From JAFKKF01 sp035651055 (GTDB taxonomy: Bacteria > Pseudomonadota > Alphaproteobacteria > Rhizobiales > Kaistiaceae), in the NCBI GenBank assembly GCA_035651055.1, contig DASRGK010000023.1:1-54386 (forward strand): a stretch of DNA of 54,386 nt. The letters are read 5' to 3'. The notes beneath the pieces are model-generated. The model was not told the DNA's origin, did not search any database, and was given only the letters and a program-made list of their open reading frames with translations. Positions 41,261-49,741 of the stretch are shown here, piece after piece (position 1 is the first letter of the stretch; each line of letters begins with the position of its first letter). Position numbers and translations under genes: made by a program.

Positions 41261-41959
41261 ATGCTGCTCATCGTCGGTCTCGGCAATCCGGGACCGGAGT
41301 ATGCAAGGCAGCGGCACAATATCGGCTTCATCGCCGTCGACGCCATCCATCGCCGCCACGGTTTCCCGCCGTGGCGGCGGCGTTTTTCAGGCGAGGTCGC
41401 GGAAGGCGCGCTTGCCGGCGAGAAGGTGCTTCTGCTGAAGCCCCTCACCTACATGAACGAGAGCGGCCGCTCGGTGGAGGCCGCCCGCGCCTTCTACAAG
41501 CTCGAACCGAAGGACATCCTCGTCATCCACGACGAGGTCGACCTGCCGCCCGGCAAGACGCGGATGAAGCTCGGCGGCGGCGCGGCCGGCCATAACGGCC
41601 TCCGCTCGGTCACCGCCGCCATCGGCGACGGCTACCGGCGGCTGCGGATCGGGGTCGGCCATCCCGGCGTCAAGGAAGCGGTGCCGCACTACGTGCTCCA
41701 CGACTTTGCCAAGGGCGAAGCGGAATGGGCGGTGCCGCTCATCGACGCCATCGCCGAGAACGCGCCGCTGCTTGCCGAGGGCAAGGACAATACCTTCGCC
41801 AACCGCCTGCATGCGGCAACCGCCGCCGAGGCGGCGGACGCGGAGGAGGCAAAGCCCGCCGCGAAGCGCGAGCCTGTGGCGAAGAAGACCGAGCCGGATA
41901 AGCCGGCGGGTCGGGAAGGCCCGCTCGCCGGCAAGCTCAGGAAGCTGTTCGGCCTTTGA
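41261..41959 (+). CDS. pth: Peptidyl-tRNA hydrolase
   Basis: The 232-residue protein has the conserved GLGNPGPEYARQRHNIGF (catalytic His20), KPLTYMNESG, VIHDEVDLPPGKTRMK and GGGAAGHNGLRS. It releases tRNA from abortive peptidyl-tRNA. About 40 residues at the C-terminus are Lys/Glu/Ala-rich and unlike the usual ending. The last 23 bases overlap the convergent flavodoxin-fusion gene. It is coupled with rplY. Confidence 0.96.
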   Translation: MLLIVGLGNPGPEYARQRHNIGFIAVDAIHRRHGFPPWRRRFSGEVAEGALAGEKVLLLKPLTYMNESGRSVEAARAFYKLEPKDILVIHDEVDLPPGKTRMKLGGGAAGHNGLRSVTAAIGDGYRRLRIGVGHPGVKEAVPHYVLHDFAKGEAEWAVPLIDAIAENAPLLAEGKDNTFANRLHAATAAEAADAEEAKPAAKREPVAKKTEPDKPAGREGPLAGKLRKLFGL

Positions 41960-42860
41960 GCGGCGCCGTCCCCGACGCCCGCTCGGTCGGGATCATCGCC
42001 ATGATCGATCCGGTGATCCAGGTCGCCAGGAACACGCAGAGATAGGGAAGCCAGGTTTCGCCGACGCTGGCGAACATGGCGAAGCTGCCGCGGTAGATGC
42101 CGGCGATCACGATCGCATCGAGCGCCGCCACAGCAATCGCGAAGACCGCCGCAGCAATGAGCGGCTCGCGCGCGCCGCGCGCCCCGAAATACCAGACCGA
42201 AGCGAGAGCAAAGACCGCCAGCGCAAGGACGGCGTGGAGGACGTTCCCGCCGGTCCCGGGCATGATCGCGGCGACCGCCAAGGCGAGGACCGCCAGGACC
42301 GCCCAGCCGCCGCCGGCACAGGCGGCGAGCCGCCAGAGCGAACGGCCGGGCGGCTCGCGATGCGCGCCCGGACGGGCGGCCGGCATTGCCGAGGCGACGG
42401 ACGCGGCCCACGCGCGGACCCGCCCCGGGTTCCGCCAGTCGCCGCTGTGCTTCTTGGCCATCGCCGAGGCCGGAAAGCCCTTCGCGTTCGGCTCGATCCT
42501 GCCGCCGAAGGTGGCGTGCCCGAGGGCGCCGACCCGCTCCATGAGGACGCTCACTTCCCTGGTCGGCGAGATGAGGTCGCCGTCCGCCGAAACATCGAGC
42601 GGGCCGCTCGAGAAGAACCAGACCGGCTTCGTCCGCAGCACCGCGATGTTGCGCGCAATGAAACGGCGGGCGGCCGGATGCCAGCGATTGGCATAGAGGG
42701 CGCCGCCGACCACCACCGCGTCGTAACCGTCAAGAGCACGCGCCGACGCGGCATCGGTCGCGACGGCATCGACGCCGCTTTCCCGAAGCTGCTGCGCGAC
42801 AATCTCGGCGATGCCTTGCGTGCCGCCGCGCGTCGATCCCCAGACGACCAGGGCTTTCAT
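41937..42860 (-). CDS. Flavodoxin-like protein fused to a C-terminal membrane domain
   Basis: The 307-residue protein starts with a flavodoxin-type FMN loop, MKALVVWGSTRGGTQGIAE, and the segments YDAVVVGGALYANRWHPAA and PVWFFSSGPLD of HemG-like flavodoxins. The linker (about residues 140-175) is rich in Ala and Arg. The last about 130 residues contain four hydrophobic helices (for example AVLALAVAAIMPG and VFALASVWYF). Flavodoxins are normally soluble and about 150-180 residues, so a membrane-anchored form is unusual. ATG 42860 is used; its end overlaps the convergent pth by 23 bases. A role in electron delivery is inferred. Confidence 0.85.
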   Translation of the reverse strand: MKALVVWGSTRGGTQGIAEIVAQQLRESGVDAVATDAASARALDGYDAVVVGGALYANRWHPAARRFIARNIAVLRTKPVWFFSSGPLDVSADGDLISPTREVSVLMERVGALGHATFGGRIEPNAKGFPASAMAKKHSGDWRNPGRVRAWAASVASAMPAARPGAHREPPGRSLWRLAACAGGGWAVLAVLALAVAAIMPGTGGNVLHAVLALAVFALASVWYFGARGAREPLIAAAVFAIAVAALDAIVIAGIYRGSFAMFASVGETWLPYLCVFLATWITGSIMAMIPTERASGTAPLKGRTAS

Positions 42861-43345
42861 GACGAGATCCTCCAATTCGGGACAGATTGTCACCGGCTTC
42901 CGCTTCCCGGGTTGAGGCAGGTCAAAGGGCGGAGCGCGCCGCGGCGGGCTCGCCACGGGGGCGAGCGTTCTGTTCGGCAGAGGTCGGAGAGCGCTTGCGG
43001 ATGCGTAACCAATGGTTCATCTGCACCCTCGACGTTTCCGGCCGAGGCCGGGAAACTCGTTTTCGCCTCTCGGGGAACCAGCGCCATGACCGATGTGACG
43101 ATTTCCTTATCCAGCAGACAGGTCAAACGCCTCCAAGAGAAGGCCGAACGGGCCGGGATGAACCTCCCCAGTGGATTCTTGGCCTGATCGCGCTTGAGCT
43201 TGGCGCGCGCCCTGAGGGGTCAGCGCTACGAGACAGCGGGCGACTGGCCGTCGGAAACGGTCTCTGATAGTGCAACGTCCCGATGAGCGTGTTTTGACGC
43301 AAGTCCCCCGCGCTCGGCCAAACAATCCGACGGTTCTGTAACTTC
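42861..43345. other. Region between the flavodoxin fusion and ychF
   Basis: About 485 bases. Apart from the broken small gene at 43086-43286 I see nothing recognisable. It must contain the ychF promoter (near 43290-43340). Confidence 0.4.
43086..43286 (+). pseudogene. Broken small gene, ribbon-helix-helix-like
   Basis: From ATG 43086 the frame reads MTDVTISLSSRQVKRLQEKA and on to LPSGFLA, then hits TGA (43185-43187). The same frame continues in protein-like style (SLARALRGQRYETAGDWPSE) to TGA at 43284-43286. The whole resembles a short antitoxin or ribbon-helix-helix protein interrupted by one in-frame stop or a small frameshift nearby. The ribosome-binding site is weak. No toxin partner is visible. 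It could also be a genuine 33-residue peptide. Confidence 0.4.
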
Positions 43346-44443
43346 ATGGGTTTCCGCTGCGGCATCGTCGGCCTGCCCAACGTCGGCAAGTCGACCCTCT
43401 TCAACGCGCTGACGCGAACCGCCGCGGCGCAGGTCGCGAATTATCCGTTCGCGACGATCGAGCCGAATTCCGGCGAGGTGGCGGTGCCCGATCCGCGGCT
43501 CGCGGCGATTGCGGCCATCGTCAAGCCGGCGCAGATCGTGCCCACCCGCATCAACTTCGTCGACATTGCCGGGCTGGTGCGCGGCGCCTCGAAAGGCGAA
43601 GGACTGGGCAACCAGTTCCTCGCCAACATCCGCGAGGTCGACGCCATCGTGCATGTCGTGCGCGCCTTCGAAGGAACCGACATCACCCACGTCGAGGGCC
43701 GGGTCGATCCGGTCGCCGACGCCGAGACGGTGAACACCGAACTGATGCTCGCCGACCTCGCCAGCCTCGAGCGGCGCGTGGTCCAGCCGCGGAAACGCGC
43801 GGCCACCGGCGACCGCGAGGCCAGGATCGAGGTGGCGCTGATGGACGCGGCGCTCGCCGAACTGAATGCCGGGCGCCCTGCCCGCCTTGCCCGGATCGCC
43901 GAGAACGAGCGCGCCGCGTTCCAGGCGCTTGGCCTGATGACGGCGAAGCCGGTCCTCTACGTCGCCAATGTCGAGGAAGCGGCGGCGGCGACCGGCAACG
44001 CCCATTCGCGCCGGGTCGAGGAAATGGCGAAGCGGGAAGGCGCCGGCGCGGTCGTCATTTCGGCGGCGATCGAGGCCGAGGTGGCGCAGCTTCCCGACGC
44101 CGAGCAGCGCGAGTTCCTCGACAGTCTCGGCCTCAAGGAACCCGGCCTCGACCGGCTGATCCGCGCCGGCTACGACCTCCTCGGCCTCATCACTTTCTTC
44201 ACCGCCGGTCCGAAGGAAGTGCGCGCCTGGACGATTAAGAAGGGCGCCCGGGCGCCGCAGGCCGCCGGCGTCATCCACACCGATTTCGAGCGCGGCTTCA
44301 TCCGCGCCCAGACCATCGCCTACGACGATTTCATCCGGCTCGGCGGCGAGCAGGCGGCGCGCGAGGCCGGCCGCGCCCGCGACGAAGGCAAGGACTATGT
44401 CGTCGCCGACGGGGACATCATGCTGTTCAAGTTCAACGTGTGA
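43346..44443 (+). CDS. ychF: Redox-regulated P-loop ATPase YchF (OLA1 family)
   Basis: The 365-residue protein has the G1 loop GLPNVGKST, the G3 motif DIAGLVRGAS and, in place of the GTP-specific NKxD, the sequence YVANVEEA typical of YchF, which binds ATP. A C-terminal TGS domain ends in IMLFKFNV. YchF associates with ribosomes and controls translation under oxidative stress. Its position near pth and rplY is common in alphaproteobacteria. Confidence 0.96.
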   Translation: MGFRCGIVGLPNVGKSTLFNALTRTAAAQVANYPFATIEPNSGEVAVPDPRLAAIAAIVKPAQIVPTRINFVDIAGLVRGASKGEGLGNQFLANIREVDAIVHVVRAFEGTDITHVEGRVDPVADAETVNTELMLADLASLERRVVQPRKRAATGDREARIEVALMDAALAELNAGRPARLARIAENERAAFQALGLMTAKPVLYVANVEEAAAATGNAHSRRVEEMAKREGAGAVVISAAIEAEVAQLPDAEQREFLDSLGLKEPGLDRLIRAGYDLLGLITFFTAGPKEVRAWTIKKGARAPQAAGVIHTDFERGFIRAQTIAYDDFIRLGGEQAAREAGRARDEGKDYVVADGDIMLFKFNV

Positions 44444-44494
44444 GATGTAACCGTCAGAAGTGCCAATACTCTGAACAGAGATGGACTAACCGCC

Positions 44495-45355
44495 TTGACT
44501 TACGGGCGAGCCGACGACGGCTTCATCACGTACCGCACGTTTCGATTCGGCTCCAAGGGGCAAATCTACCGCGGTCACCCTCCCGAGAGCCCGGAGCCCA
44601 TAGCAGCCTGCATCGGTGCGGCTCAGACCTTCGGTCGCTATGTCGAGTACCCTTACCCTGAGCTTCTGGAAGCACGGCTTGCCCAACCGGTTGACAATTT
44701 CGGAACGGGCGGCGCCGGACCGGATTTCTTTGCTAACGAAAGCGACGTTATAGCCGCCTGCAATCGAGCAAAGGTTGTCGTTGTTCAGGTGATGAGCGGG
44801 CGATCAGTTTCAAATCGCTTCTTCACTGTGAACCCTTTGCGAAACGCACGCATTCACGCAATCAGCGCGGAGCTCTACGAACTGGCGGGCGATCCAAGCC
44901 TTGGAAAATTCGTTTTCGCACATGATCTGCTGCGGTTTCTGGCTATCCGGCATCCCCGCGCGTTCGCTGAGGTTATTGGCGACGCGCGCCAGCGATGGAT
45001 AGCAAGCTATTCAGTGCTCATGGAGCGCCTCACCCCTCCGAAGATACTCTTCTGGTTCTCGACACGCCCTCCCGAGGGCGATTCCATGAAGTTCCCTCAA
45101 CTGATTGACGAGGCGACTTTGGAGTCGGTGCTGTCGACCGCCGATCTTTTCGTGTCGTGTGTCTCGCAGGCCGGAATGCCGCAGTCCCTTCTGCGCAATG
45201 GAAGGGCCGTCCTTACGGGCGGGCGCGGGCAACCCCGTACGTCGAATACCTATTATCCGTCGCCGGAAATGCATCAACTTGCCGCAGACTCGCTTGCGGC
45301 ACCTATAACGAGACTCGCCGAACGTTCCTCAACGCGGCGGGCGACGAGTTCATAG
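44495..45355 (+). CDS. DUF6473 family protein
   Basis: The 286-residue protein has the pattern FRGPxx-like RGHPPESPEPIAACIGAAQTFGRYVE, followed by NFGTGGAGPDFF and VMSGRSVSNRFFTVNPLRNAR, then TADLFVSCVSQAGMPQSLL near the end. This matches DUF6473 proteins often found in Rhodobacterales and Rhizobiales near sulfotransferases or glycan genes. The function is unknown. It is less G+C-rich than neighbours and its 3' end overlaps the convergent sulfotransferase gene by 82 bases, an unusual length. Confidence 0.7.
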   Translation: MTYGRADDGFITYRTFRFGSKGQIYRGHPPESPEPIAACIGAAQTFGRYVEYPYPELLEARLAQPVDNFGTGGAGPDFFANESDVIAACNRAKVVVVQVMSGRSVSNRFFTVNPLRNARIHAISAELYELAGDPSLGKFVFAHDLLRFLAIRHPRAFAEVIGDARQRWIASYSVLMERLTPPKILFWFSTRPPEGDSMKFPQLIDEATLESVLSTADLFVSCVSQAGMPQSLLRNGRAVLTGGRGQPRTSNTYYPSPEMHQLAADSLAAPITRLAERSSTRRATSS

Positions 45356-46140
45356 AAGCGAAGATCGATCGTCTGCTCAGCGCGCAACCAGTCGACGGTG
45401 GAACTACGCAAGTCACTCTGCCTGATGCGGAAGTCTAATCGTTTCTCAACCACGTCGAGCGGGACATCTAGCGTGGAAGGATTTGGTTCTGGCCCGTTCC
45501 AGTTGAACTCGAAGCGGAGCTGTAGAACGAACTTATCGAATGCCTCCTGCAGGCCGATCCGAAAATCTGGCCTTCCCAACGTCGTGAGCGCCACGGTCAG
45601 ATCGTCATCGCTGGTTGCATCTCCGGTCAAGAAGGGTCGGCCAGCGGAGAGCCTGGTCATCAGATTGAACTGGCGAACCGCTATGACGTTGTTTCCTAGG
45701 AGAACCCGCAGAAATCGATCCGGATCGCTTTTCGCGAGCGGTTTCAAATTGGTGTCGAACAGCTTGAGCGCGCCATGGTCCTTCGACGCAACGGCGAAGC
45801 TCGCAAAGCTCAGAATTCTCTCAACCGGATCCCGGTAGAGCGAGACGTAGATTGCGCTCGTTATGTTATCAAAATAGCCGACGGGAATGTGACCGCTCAC
45901 AAAGCGCTTTCCGCTCAGCTTCCCATCGCCTTCCGGCGCAAAACGCGCCATTGCTGTAAATGGAAGCCGATACAGACCCAGCTGTTGAGACAGCGGGAAC
46001 CACCTGTAGAACAGGCGGTTGTTGAGGGCAGACCCGCCTGTCTTCGGAATGTGGGAATGAACTATCAACGGCAATCGTAACCCATCGATGTCGACGGCTC
46101 CCACTGTTTGACCCGCTGTCGCAGTTGCTCGCTCGGACAT
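45274..46140 (-). CDS. Sulfotransferase family protein
   Basis: The 288-residue cytosolic protein has the 5'-phosphosulfate-binding loop SHIPKTGGSALNNRLF and the 3'-phosphate motif VSLYRDPVERILSF of PAPS-dependent sulfotransferases. Its substrate is likely a glycan or lipid, but this is not shown. It is convergent with the DUF6473 gene (82-base 3' overlap) and shares its lower G+C content, so the two may have arrived together. An ATP-grasp gene follows upstream on the same strand after 8 bases, but with a different base composition. Confidence 0.8.
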   Translation of the reverse strand: MSERATATAGQTVGAVDIDGLRLPLIVHSHIPKTGGSALNNRLFYRWFPLSQQLGLYRLPFTAMARFAPEGDGKLSGKRFVSGHIPVGYFDNITSAIYVSLYRDPVERILSFASFAVASKDHGALKLFDTNLKPLAKSDPDRFLRVLLGNNVIAVRQFNLMTRLSAGRPFLTGDATSDDDLTVALTTLGRPDFRIGLQEAFDKFVLQLRFEFNWNGPEPNPSTLDVPLDVVEKRLDFRIRQSDLRSSTVDWLRAEQTIDLRFYELVARRVEERSASLVIGAASESAAS

Positions 46141-46148
46141 GCCCGCCC

Positions 46149-47081
46149 CTACTCCGCCAGCCGCCGCGTCGCCTCGATCAGCGCGTCGGCGATGATATCG
46201 AGCGCGCCGAACTGCCCCGGAAAATCGAGGGCGTAGGTCCGCATACGGTAACGTCCAAGGTCGGATGAGATGTGCCAGGTGAGGCCGCTCGGATTGATTT
46301 CAAGCACATAGAGCAGTCCGGTCGCGGCCTCGCGGATGATGTCGACCCCGTGGACCGGAATGTCGGGCATCGCCGGATAGATCGCCTCCGCGGCGCGGAT
46401 GACTTCCATGTCATAGCTCATCCGGAGGTCGCGTTCGACGGTCGCCGCGATCGACATATCGATCGGCTCGGCGCCGGCGGGATCGAGATCGGGCCGCGCC
46501 CGCTTCGAGCGCGACACGGTCGAATAGACGGCCCGCCCGAAGACGGTCATCACGCGATAGATCGACGGGTAGGTTCCGGTGTCGACGAAGACCTGGGCGA
46601 CCATGCGCCGGCCGCGCCGCGGATCGCCGGCGGGCCAGGATCGGGGATCGACCCAGCGCACGTCCCGCGTGCGCGACAGCGTCACGCCGAGGCCCTGCCT
46701 GCCGACGTCGCGCTTGAGCACGGTGAACGGGCCCCAGTCGGCCTCGTCGAGCCGGGTTTCGGGCTCGACCAGCCGGAAGCGCGGCACCCGGACCCCCGCA
46801 GCGGCGAGCCGGCGCATCTCCTCGATCTTGGGCATCGCCCTCCCTGCAACGATGCGCCCGCGTTCCGGCCTGAATCCGGTTATCGCGATCGGCGAAAAGA
46901 CCAAGGTCGGCCGTCCCACCGCCCAACGCCGCGTCACCGGGTTGGCACGCGCGTTCCGGGCGATGAAGACCTCGACATCGGGGGCCCGCTCCGCCATCCG
47001 CTCGCGGATGGCCTCGTAGTCCGAAACGTCCTGAAGGCGCTCGCTATGCACAAGGACGAGGTTGCGGGCGGGCTCGGCCAT
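46149..47081 (-). CDS. ATP-grasp fold ligase-like protein
   Basis: The 310-residue protein has an ATP-grasp core: FTVLKRDVGRQGLGVTLSR (ATP-binding Lys-Gly loop), QVFVDTGTYPSIYRVMTVFG and the metal site VHGVDIIRE and YVLEINPSGLTWH, where Glu and Asn bind Mg. Such enzymes make acyl-phosphate intermediates and peptide- or amide-type bonds (RimK-like). No partner indicates the product. It ends 8 bases from the start of the sulfotransferase gene and could share a transcript with it. Confidence 0.8.
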   Translation of the reverse strand: MAEPARNLVLVHSERLQDVSDYEAIRERMAERAPDVEVFIARNARANPVTRRWAVGRPTLVFSPIAITGFRPERGRIVAGRAMPKIEEMRRLAAAGVRVPRFRLVEPETRLDEADWGPFTVLKRDVGRQGLGVTLSRTRDVRWVDPRSWPAGDPRRGRRMVAQVFVDTGTYPSIYRVMTVFGRAVYSTVSRSKRARPDLDPAGAEPIDMSIAATVERDLRMSYDMEVIRAAEAIYPAMPDIPVHGVDIIREAATGLLYVLEINPSGLTWHISSDLGRYRMRTYALDFPGQFGALDIIADALIEATRRLAE

Positions 47082-47139
47082 CGCGGGCGCCGGGAAAGGG
47101 ACGCGGCGGGGCCCGGCCGGACTCCCGCCGCCAGCCGCC

Positions 47140-47985
47140 CTATTCCGCCGGGCCCTTCCAGGCCGGCAGCGCGTCGATCTTCAACCGGCGGCGCTCGTCG
47201 GCGGATTTCTTGTAGTCGCCGAGGAACGGCGCCGACTCGAACGAGCCGTATTCGGGATTGGCGATGACGATCCAGTCGTGGCCGATATGCGCCTTGTTGG
47301 CCTCGTAGTCCTTCAGCCGGTCGGCCTCGCTGCCGCTATAGGCGTCGGAGAAGTCACCCCAGTTGTCGCCAAGGAGGAGGAGGACCCGGTACTCCTTGCC
47401 GACGAAATCGCGGCGGGTGCCCTTCTTCGAGGTCCAGTCCTCCTTCTCCTTCGACATCAGCCAGGTGTCGACGTTGCCGCCCATCGGGAAGCCGAGCGCC
47501 TCGGCGTTCTTGCGGGTCGCTTCTTCCTGGGTGGCGTCGCGGTTGGTGACGTAGAATATCTTGACGCCCTTCGAGTCGGCGTATTTCAGGAAATCGACGG
47601 CGCCCGGAACCGCGCGCGCCTCCATCGCCTTGGTCCAGGCGTCGTAGGTCTTGCCGGAATAGTCCTTGCCGGCCTTGACCAGCCAGGACTCGTAACCGCC
47701 ATTGTCGAAGAGCGTCTCGTCGACGTCGGCGATGATCGCCGGCGGCAGGTTCTCGGCGCCGGTCTGGCCGATGGCGCTCCAGCTCTTGTCGGCGAGCGCC
47801 TGGTCGAGACGGATGCGGGCGAGCTGGAACATCGACTCGCTGTTGGCCTTGTATTCGACCGAGTTGGAGACCCAGAGGGTCGCGTTGAGAAGATCGTTCT
47901 GGGGCACCGCGTCGGCGGCGAGCGCCGGGCCGGCAAGGGCAAGCGCGACCGCGGCGGCAGCCGCGGTGAAAAGCGTTCGGTTCAT
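47140..47985 (-). CDS. HAD-type acid phosphatase, lipoprotein e(P4)/class B-like, exported
   Basis: The 281-residue protein has a signal peptide (about residues 1-23, ending ALAA) and the HAD phosphatase motif ADVDETLFDN (nucleophile first Asp). It then has VTNRD, KGTRRDFV and LLLLGDNWGDFSDAY, the last with the Mg-binding Asp residues, as in e(P4)-type acid phosphatases. It removes phosphate from nucleotides and other esters in the periplasm. There is no lipobox Cys at the cleavage site. ATG 47985 is preceded by GAGG; a longer start at 48006 is possible. Confidence 0.9.
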   Translation of the reverse strand: MNRTLFTAAAAAVALALAGPALAADAVPQNDLLNATLWVSNSVEYKANSESMFQLARIRLDQALADKSWSAIGQTGAENLPPAIIADVDETLFDNGGYESWLVKAGKDYSGKTYDAWTKAMEARAVPGAVDFLKYADSKGVKIFYVTNRDATQEEATRKNAEALGFPMGGNVDTWLMSKEKEDWTSKKGTRRDFVGKEYRVLLLLGDNWGDFSDAYSGSEADRLKDYEANKAHIGHDWIVIANPEYGSFESAPFLGDYKKSADERRRLKIDALPAWKGPAE

Positions 47986-48159
47986 GGGGTCGAGCCTCGT
48001 TTGCATGGGGTTGTGCAGGGAGTGGCGTCCGCCCGTCCACGGCGAAGCTTAGCGCCGTGCTGCGCTGCCCACAAACCGCGGCCCGTTCACTTTCATGGGG
48101 GTTGCGAAGCGATGCCGGCCCGGCGTCGAGGCACGTCCGCGGCTGCCGGCCGCGGCCCG

Positions 48160-48828
48160 TCAGGGAACCTCGGGGTCGATCGGCGGCTCAGCCTCGGCCG
48201 CCGCTTCCCAGGCGCGGAAGTCCGGGTCGGTGAGGATCGTCTCCATGTACATGTGGCACATGGGGTCGATATGGGTGGCGTAGGTGCGGAAGCGGGTGAC
48301 GACCGGCGCGTACATGGCGTCGGCCACCGTGAAGTGCCCGAAGAGATAGGGGCCGCCGGCCTTCCGGCCGAACCGCTCGCGGGCCTCACGCCACAGCGCC
48401 GCGACCCGGGCAATGTCGGCAAGCGCGGCCGGATCGTCGACCGTCTTCGGCATGCGTTCGAGGAGCGCCATCGACAGGTGCTCGCGGAGCGCCCGGAAGC
48501 CGGAATGCATCTCGGCCGAGACCGAGCGGGCATAGGCCCGCGCCACCGGGTCGGCCGGCCAGAGCCGCGCCGCCGGGAAGAGCTCGGCGAGATACTCGCC
48601 GATCGCCAGCGAATCCCAGACCTTCACCTCGGCGCCGTCGCGGCGGTGGACGAGGAGCGGCACCTTGCCCGTCGGCGAGACGGCGTTGAGCGCGGCCTTC
48701 CCCTCCGGCACGCGGTAGCGCATCAGCGTTTCCTCGAAGGCAACGCCGGTCTTGCGGAGCGGCAGCCAGCCGCGCAGCGACCAGGACGAGACGGTGCGGT
48801 AGCCGATATAGATGTGGAAGTCCGCCAT
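48160..48828 (-). CDS. Glutathione S-transferase family protein
   Basis: The 222-residue protein has an N-terminal thioredoxin-like domain (FHIYIGYRTVSSWSLRG, with the Ser-Ser-Trp-Ser catalytic-site style of zeta/beta classes, then SPTGKVPLLV and VWDSLAIGEYLAE) and a helical C-terminal domain (FTVADAMYAPVVTRF). It conjugates or isomerises using glutathione. The physiological substrate is unknown. ATG 48828 follows the apt stop immediately; a TTG at 48834 is an alternative. The pair apt-gst is probably co-transcribed. Confidence 0.93.
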   Translation of the reverse strand: MADFHIYIGYRTVSSWSLRGWLPLRKTGVAFEETLMRYRVPEGKAALNAVSPTGKVPLLVHRRDGAEVKVWDSLAIGEYLAELFPAARLWPADPVARAYARSVSAEMHSGFRALREHLSMALLERMPKTVDDPAALADIARVAALWREARERFGRKAGGPYLFGHFTVADAMYAPVVTRFRTYATHIDPMCHMYMETILTDPDFRAWEAAAEAEPPIDPEVP

Positions 48829-48830
48829 CC

Positions 48831-49367
48831 TCAATGTCCCTCGAAACTGACCAGCGTGTGGACCTTCACGTCGTGAGCGGCGAGCCGCGCGGCACCGCCG
48901 AGCGCGGGGAGGTCGATGACGAAGGCGGCGGCGACGATGAGGCCGCCCGAGCGCCGGATGAGCTGGATCGCCGCCTCGGCCGTGCCGCCGGTGGCGATCA
49001 GGTCGTCGACGAGGAGGACGCGGTCGCCGTCGCGGATCGCGTCGGCGTGAATCTCGATCGTATCGACGCCGTATTCGAGGCTGTATTCCTGGCCGATCGT
49101 CCGCGACGGCAGCTTGCCCTTCTTGCGGATCGGCACGAAGCCGCGATTGAGTTCGTGGGCGACGGCGCCGCCGAGGATGAAGCCGCGCGCCTCGATGCCG
49201 GCGACGTGATCGATGTCTTCCCGCAGGAAAGGCAGCACCAGTCCGTCGATCGCCGCCCTCAGGCCGACGGGATCGGCGATGAGCGTGGTGATGTCGCGAA
49301 AGAGGATGCCCTTCTTCGGATAGTCAGGGATCGTGCGGATGAGCGCCTTGATGTCGGCGCCCGCCAT
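48831..49367 (-). CDS. apt: Adenine phosphoribosyltransferase
   Basis: The 178-residue protein has FRDITTLIADPVGLRAAIDGL, GIEARGFILGGAVAHEL, GFVPIRKKGKLPS and the PRPP loop VLLVDDLIATGGTAEAA. It converts adenine and PRPP into AMP, salvaging the adenine released by MtnP. ATG 49367 is standard. It lies between the GST gene and the small exported gene, and together with mtnP downstream of the bc1 operon forms the Rhizobiales-like order petABC-mtnP-apt. Confidence 0.96.
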   Translation of the reverse strand: MAGADIKALIRTIPDYPKKGILFRDITTLIADPVGLRAAIDGLVLPFLREDIDHVAGIEARGFILGGAVAHELNRGFVPIRKKGKLPSRTIGQEYSLEYGVDTIEIHADAIRDGDRVLLVDDLIATGGTAEAAIQLIRRSGGLIVAAAFVIDLPALGGAARLAAHDVKVHTLVSFEGH

Positions 49368-49372
49368 CCCCG

Positions 49373-49672
49373 TCACTTGTTGTAGACGTCGCACTGGCTG
49401 GTACCTTCCAGCGACGCGGCGGCCTGGTTCGACCAGTTGCTGGCGTTGAAGCCGCAGACCGCGGACGAGGCGCCCTTCTGCAGGGTGACCAGGACCGCGG
49501 CGCCGGTATCGGGCGGGTAGCCCATCGGCTTCAGGGCGTCGGTCGGAACGAACGAGACGTCCTTGATCTCGTATCCGCTGCCGATCAGTTCCTTGAAGCT
49601 CGGTTTGTCCTGGGCGAGGGCCGAAGCCGCGGCGCTGAGGCAAAGGCCCGTCGACAGAGCGATTCTGAGCAT
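49373..49672 (-). CDS. Small exported hypothetical protein
   Basis: The 99-residue protein has a signal peptide (about residues 1-20, ending ALAQ). The mature chain ends with a pair of Cys, AVCGFN and SQCDVYNK, likely a disulfide. Its middle (SFKELIGSGYEIKDVSFVPTD) recurs in hypothetical exported proteins of alphaproteobacteria. No function is known. It lies 5 bases before apt on the same strand. A GTG start at 49681 is an alternative; ATG 49672 has a G-rich site upstream. Confidence 0.7.
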   Translation of the reverse strand: MLRIALSTGLCLSAAASALAQDKPSFKELIGSGYEIKDVSFVPTDALKPMGYPPDTGAAVLVTLQKGASSAVCGFNASNWSNQAAASLEGTSQCDVYNK

Positions 49673-49741
49673 GTCAGTCACCCCCGGTTGATTACCGCGG
49701 CAGGCTACTCCGCGGGGTTCCGGCGGCGCAACCGCATCCCG

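Noticed and set aside
40364..41359. Upstream extension of the acyltransferase frame on the minus strand
   Set aside because: It runs opposite rplY and pth and is Gly/Arg-rich. The acyltransferase homology begins at the ATG at 40363.
47062..48876. Long plus-strand frame (about 604 codons) opposite the phosphatase and GST genes
   Set aside because: The two minus-strand genes have clear signal-peptide and catalytic motifs; this frame has none.
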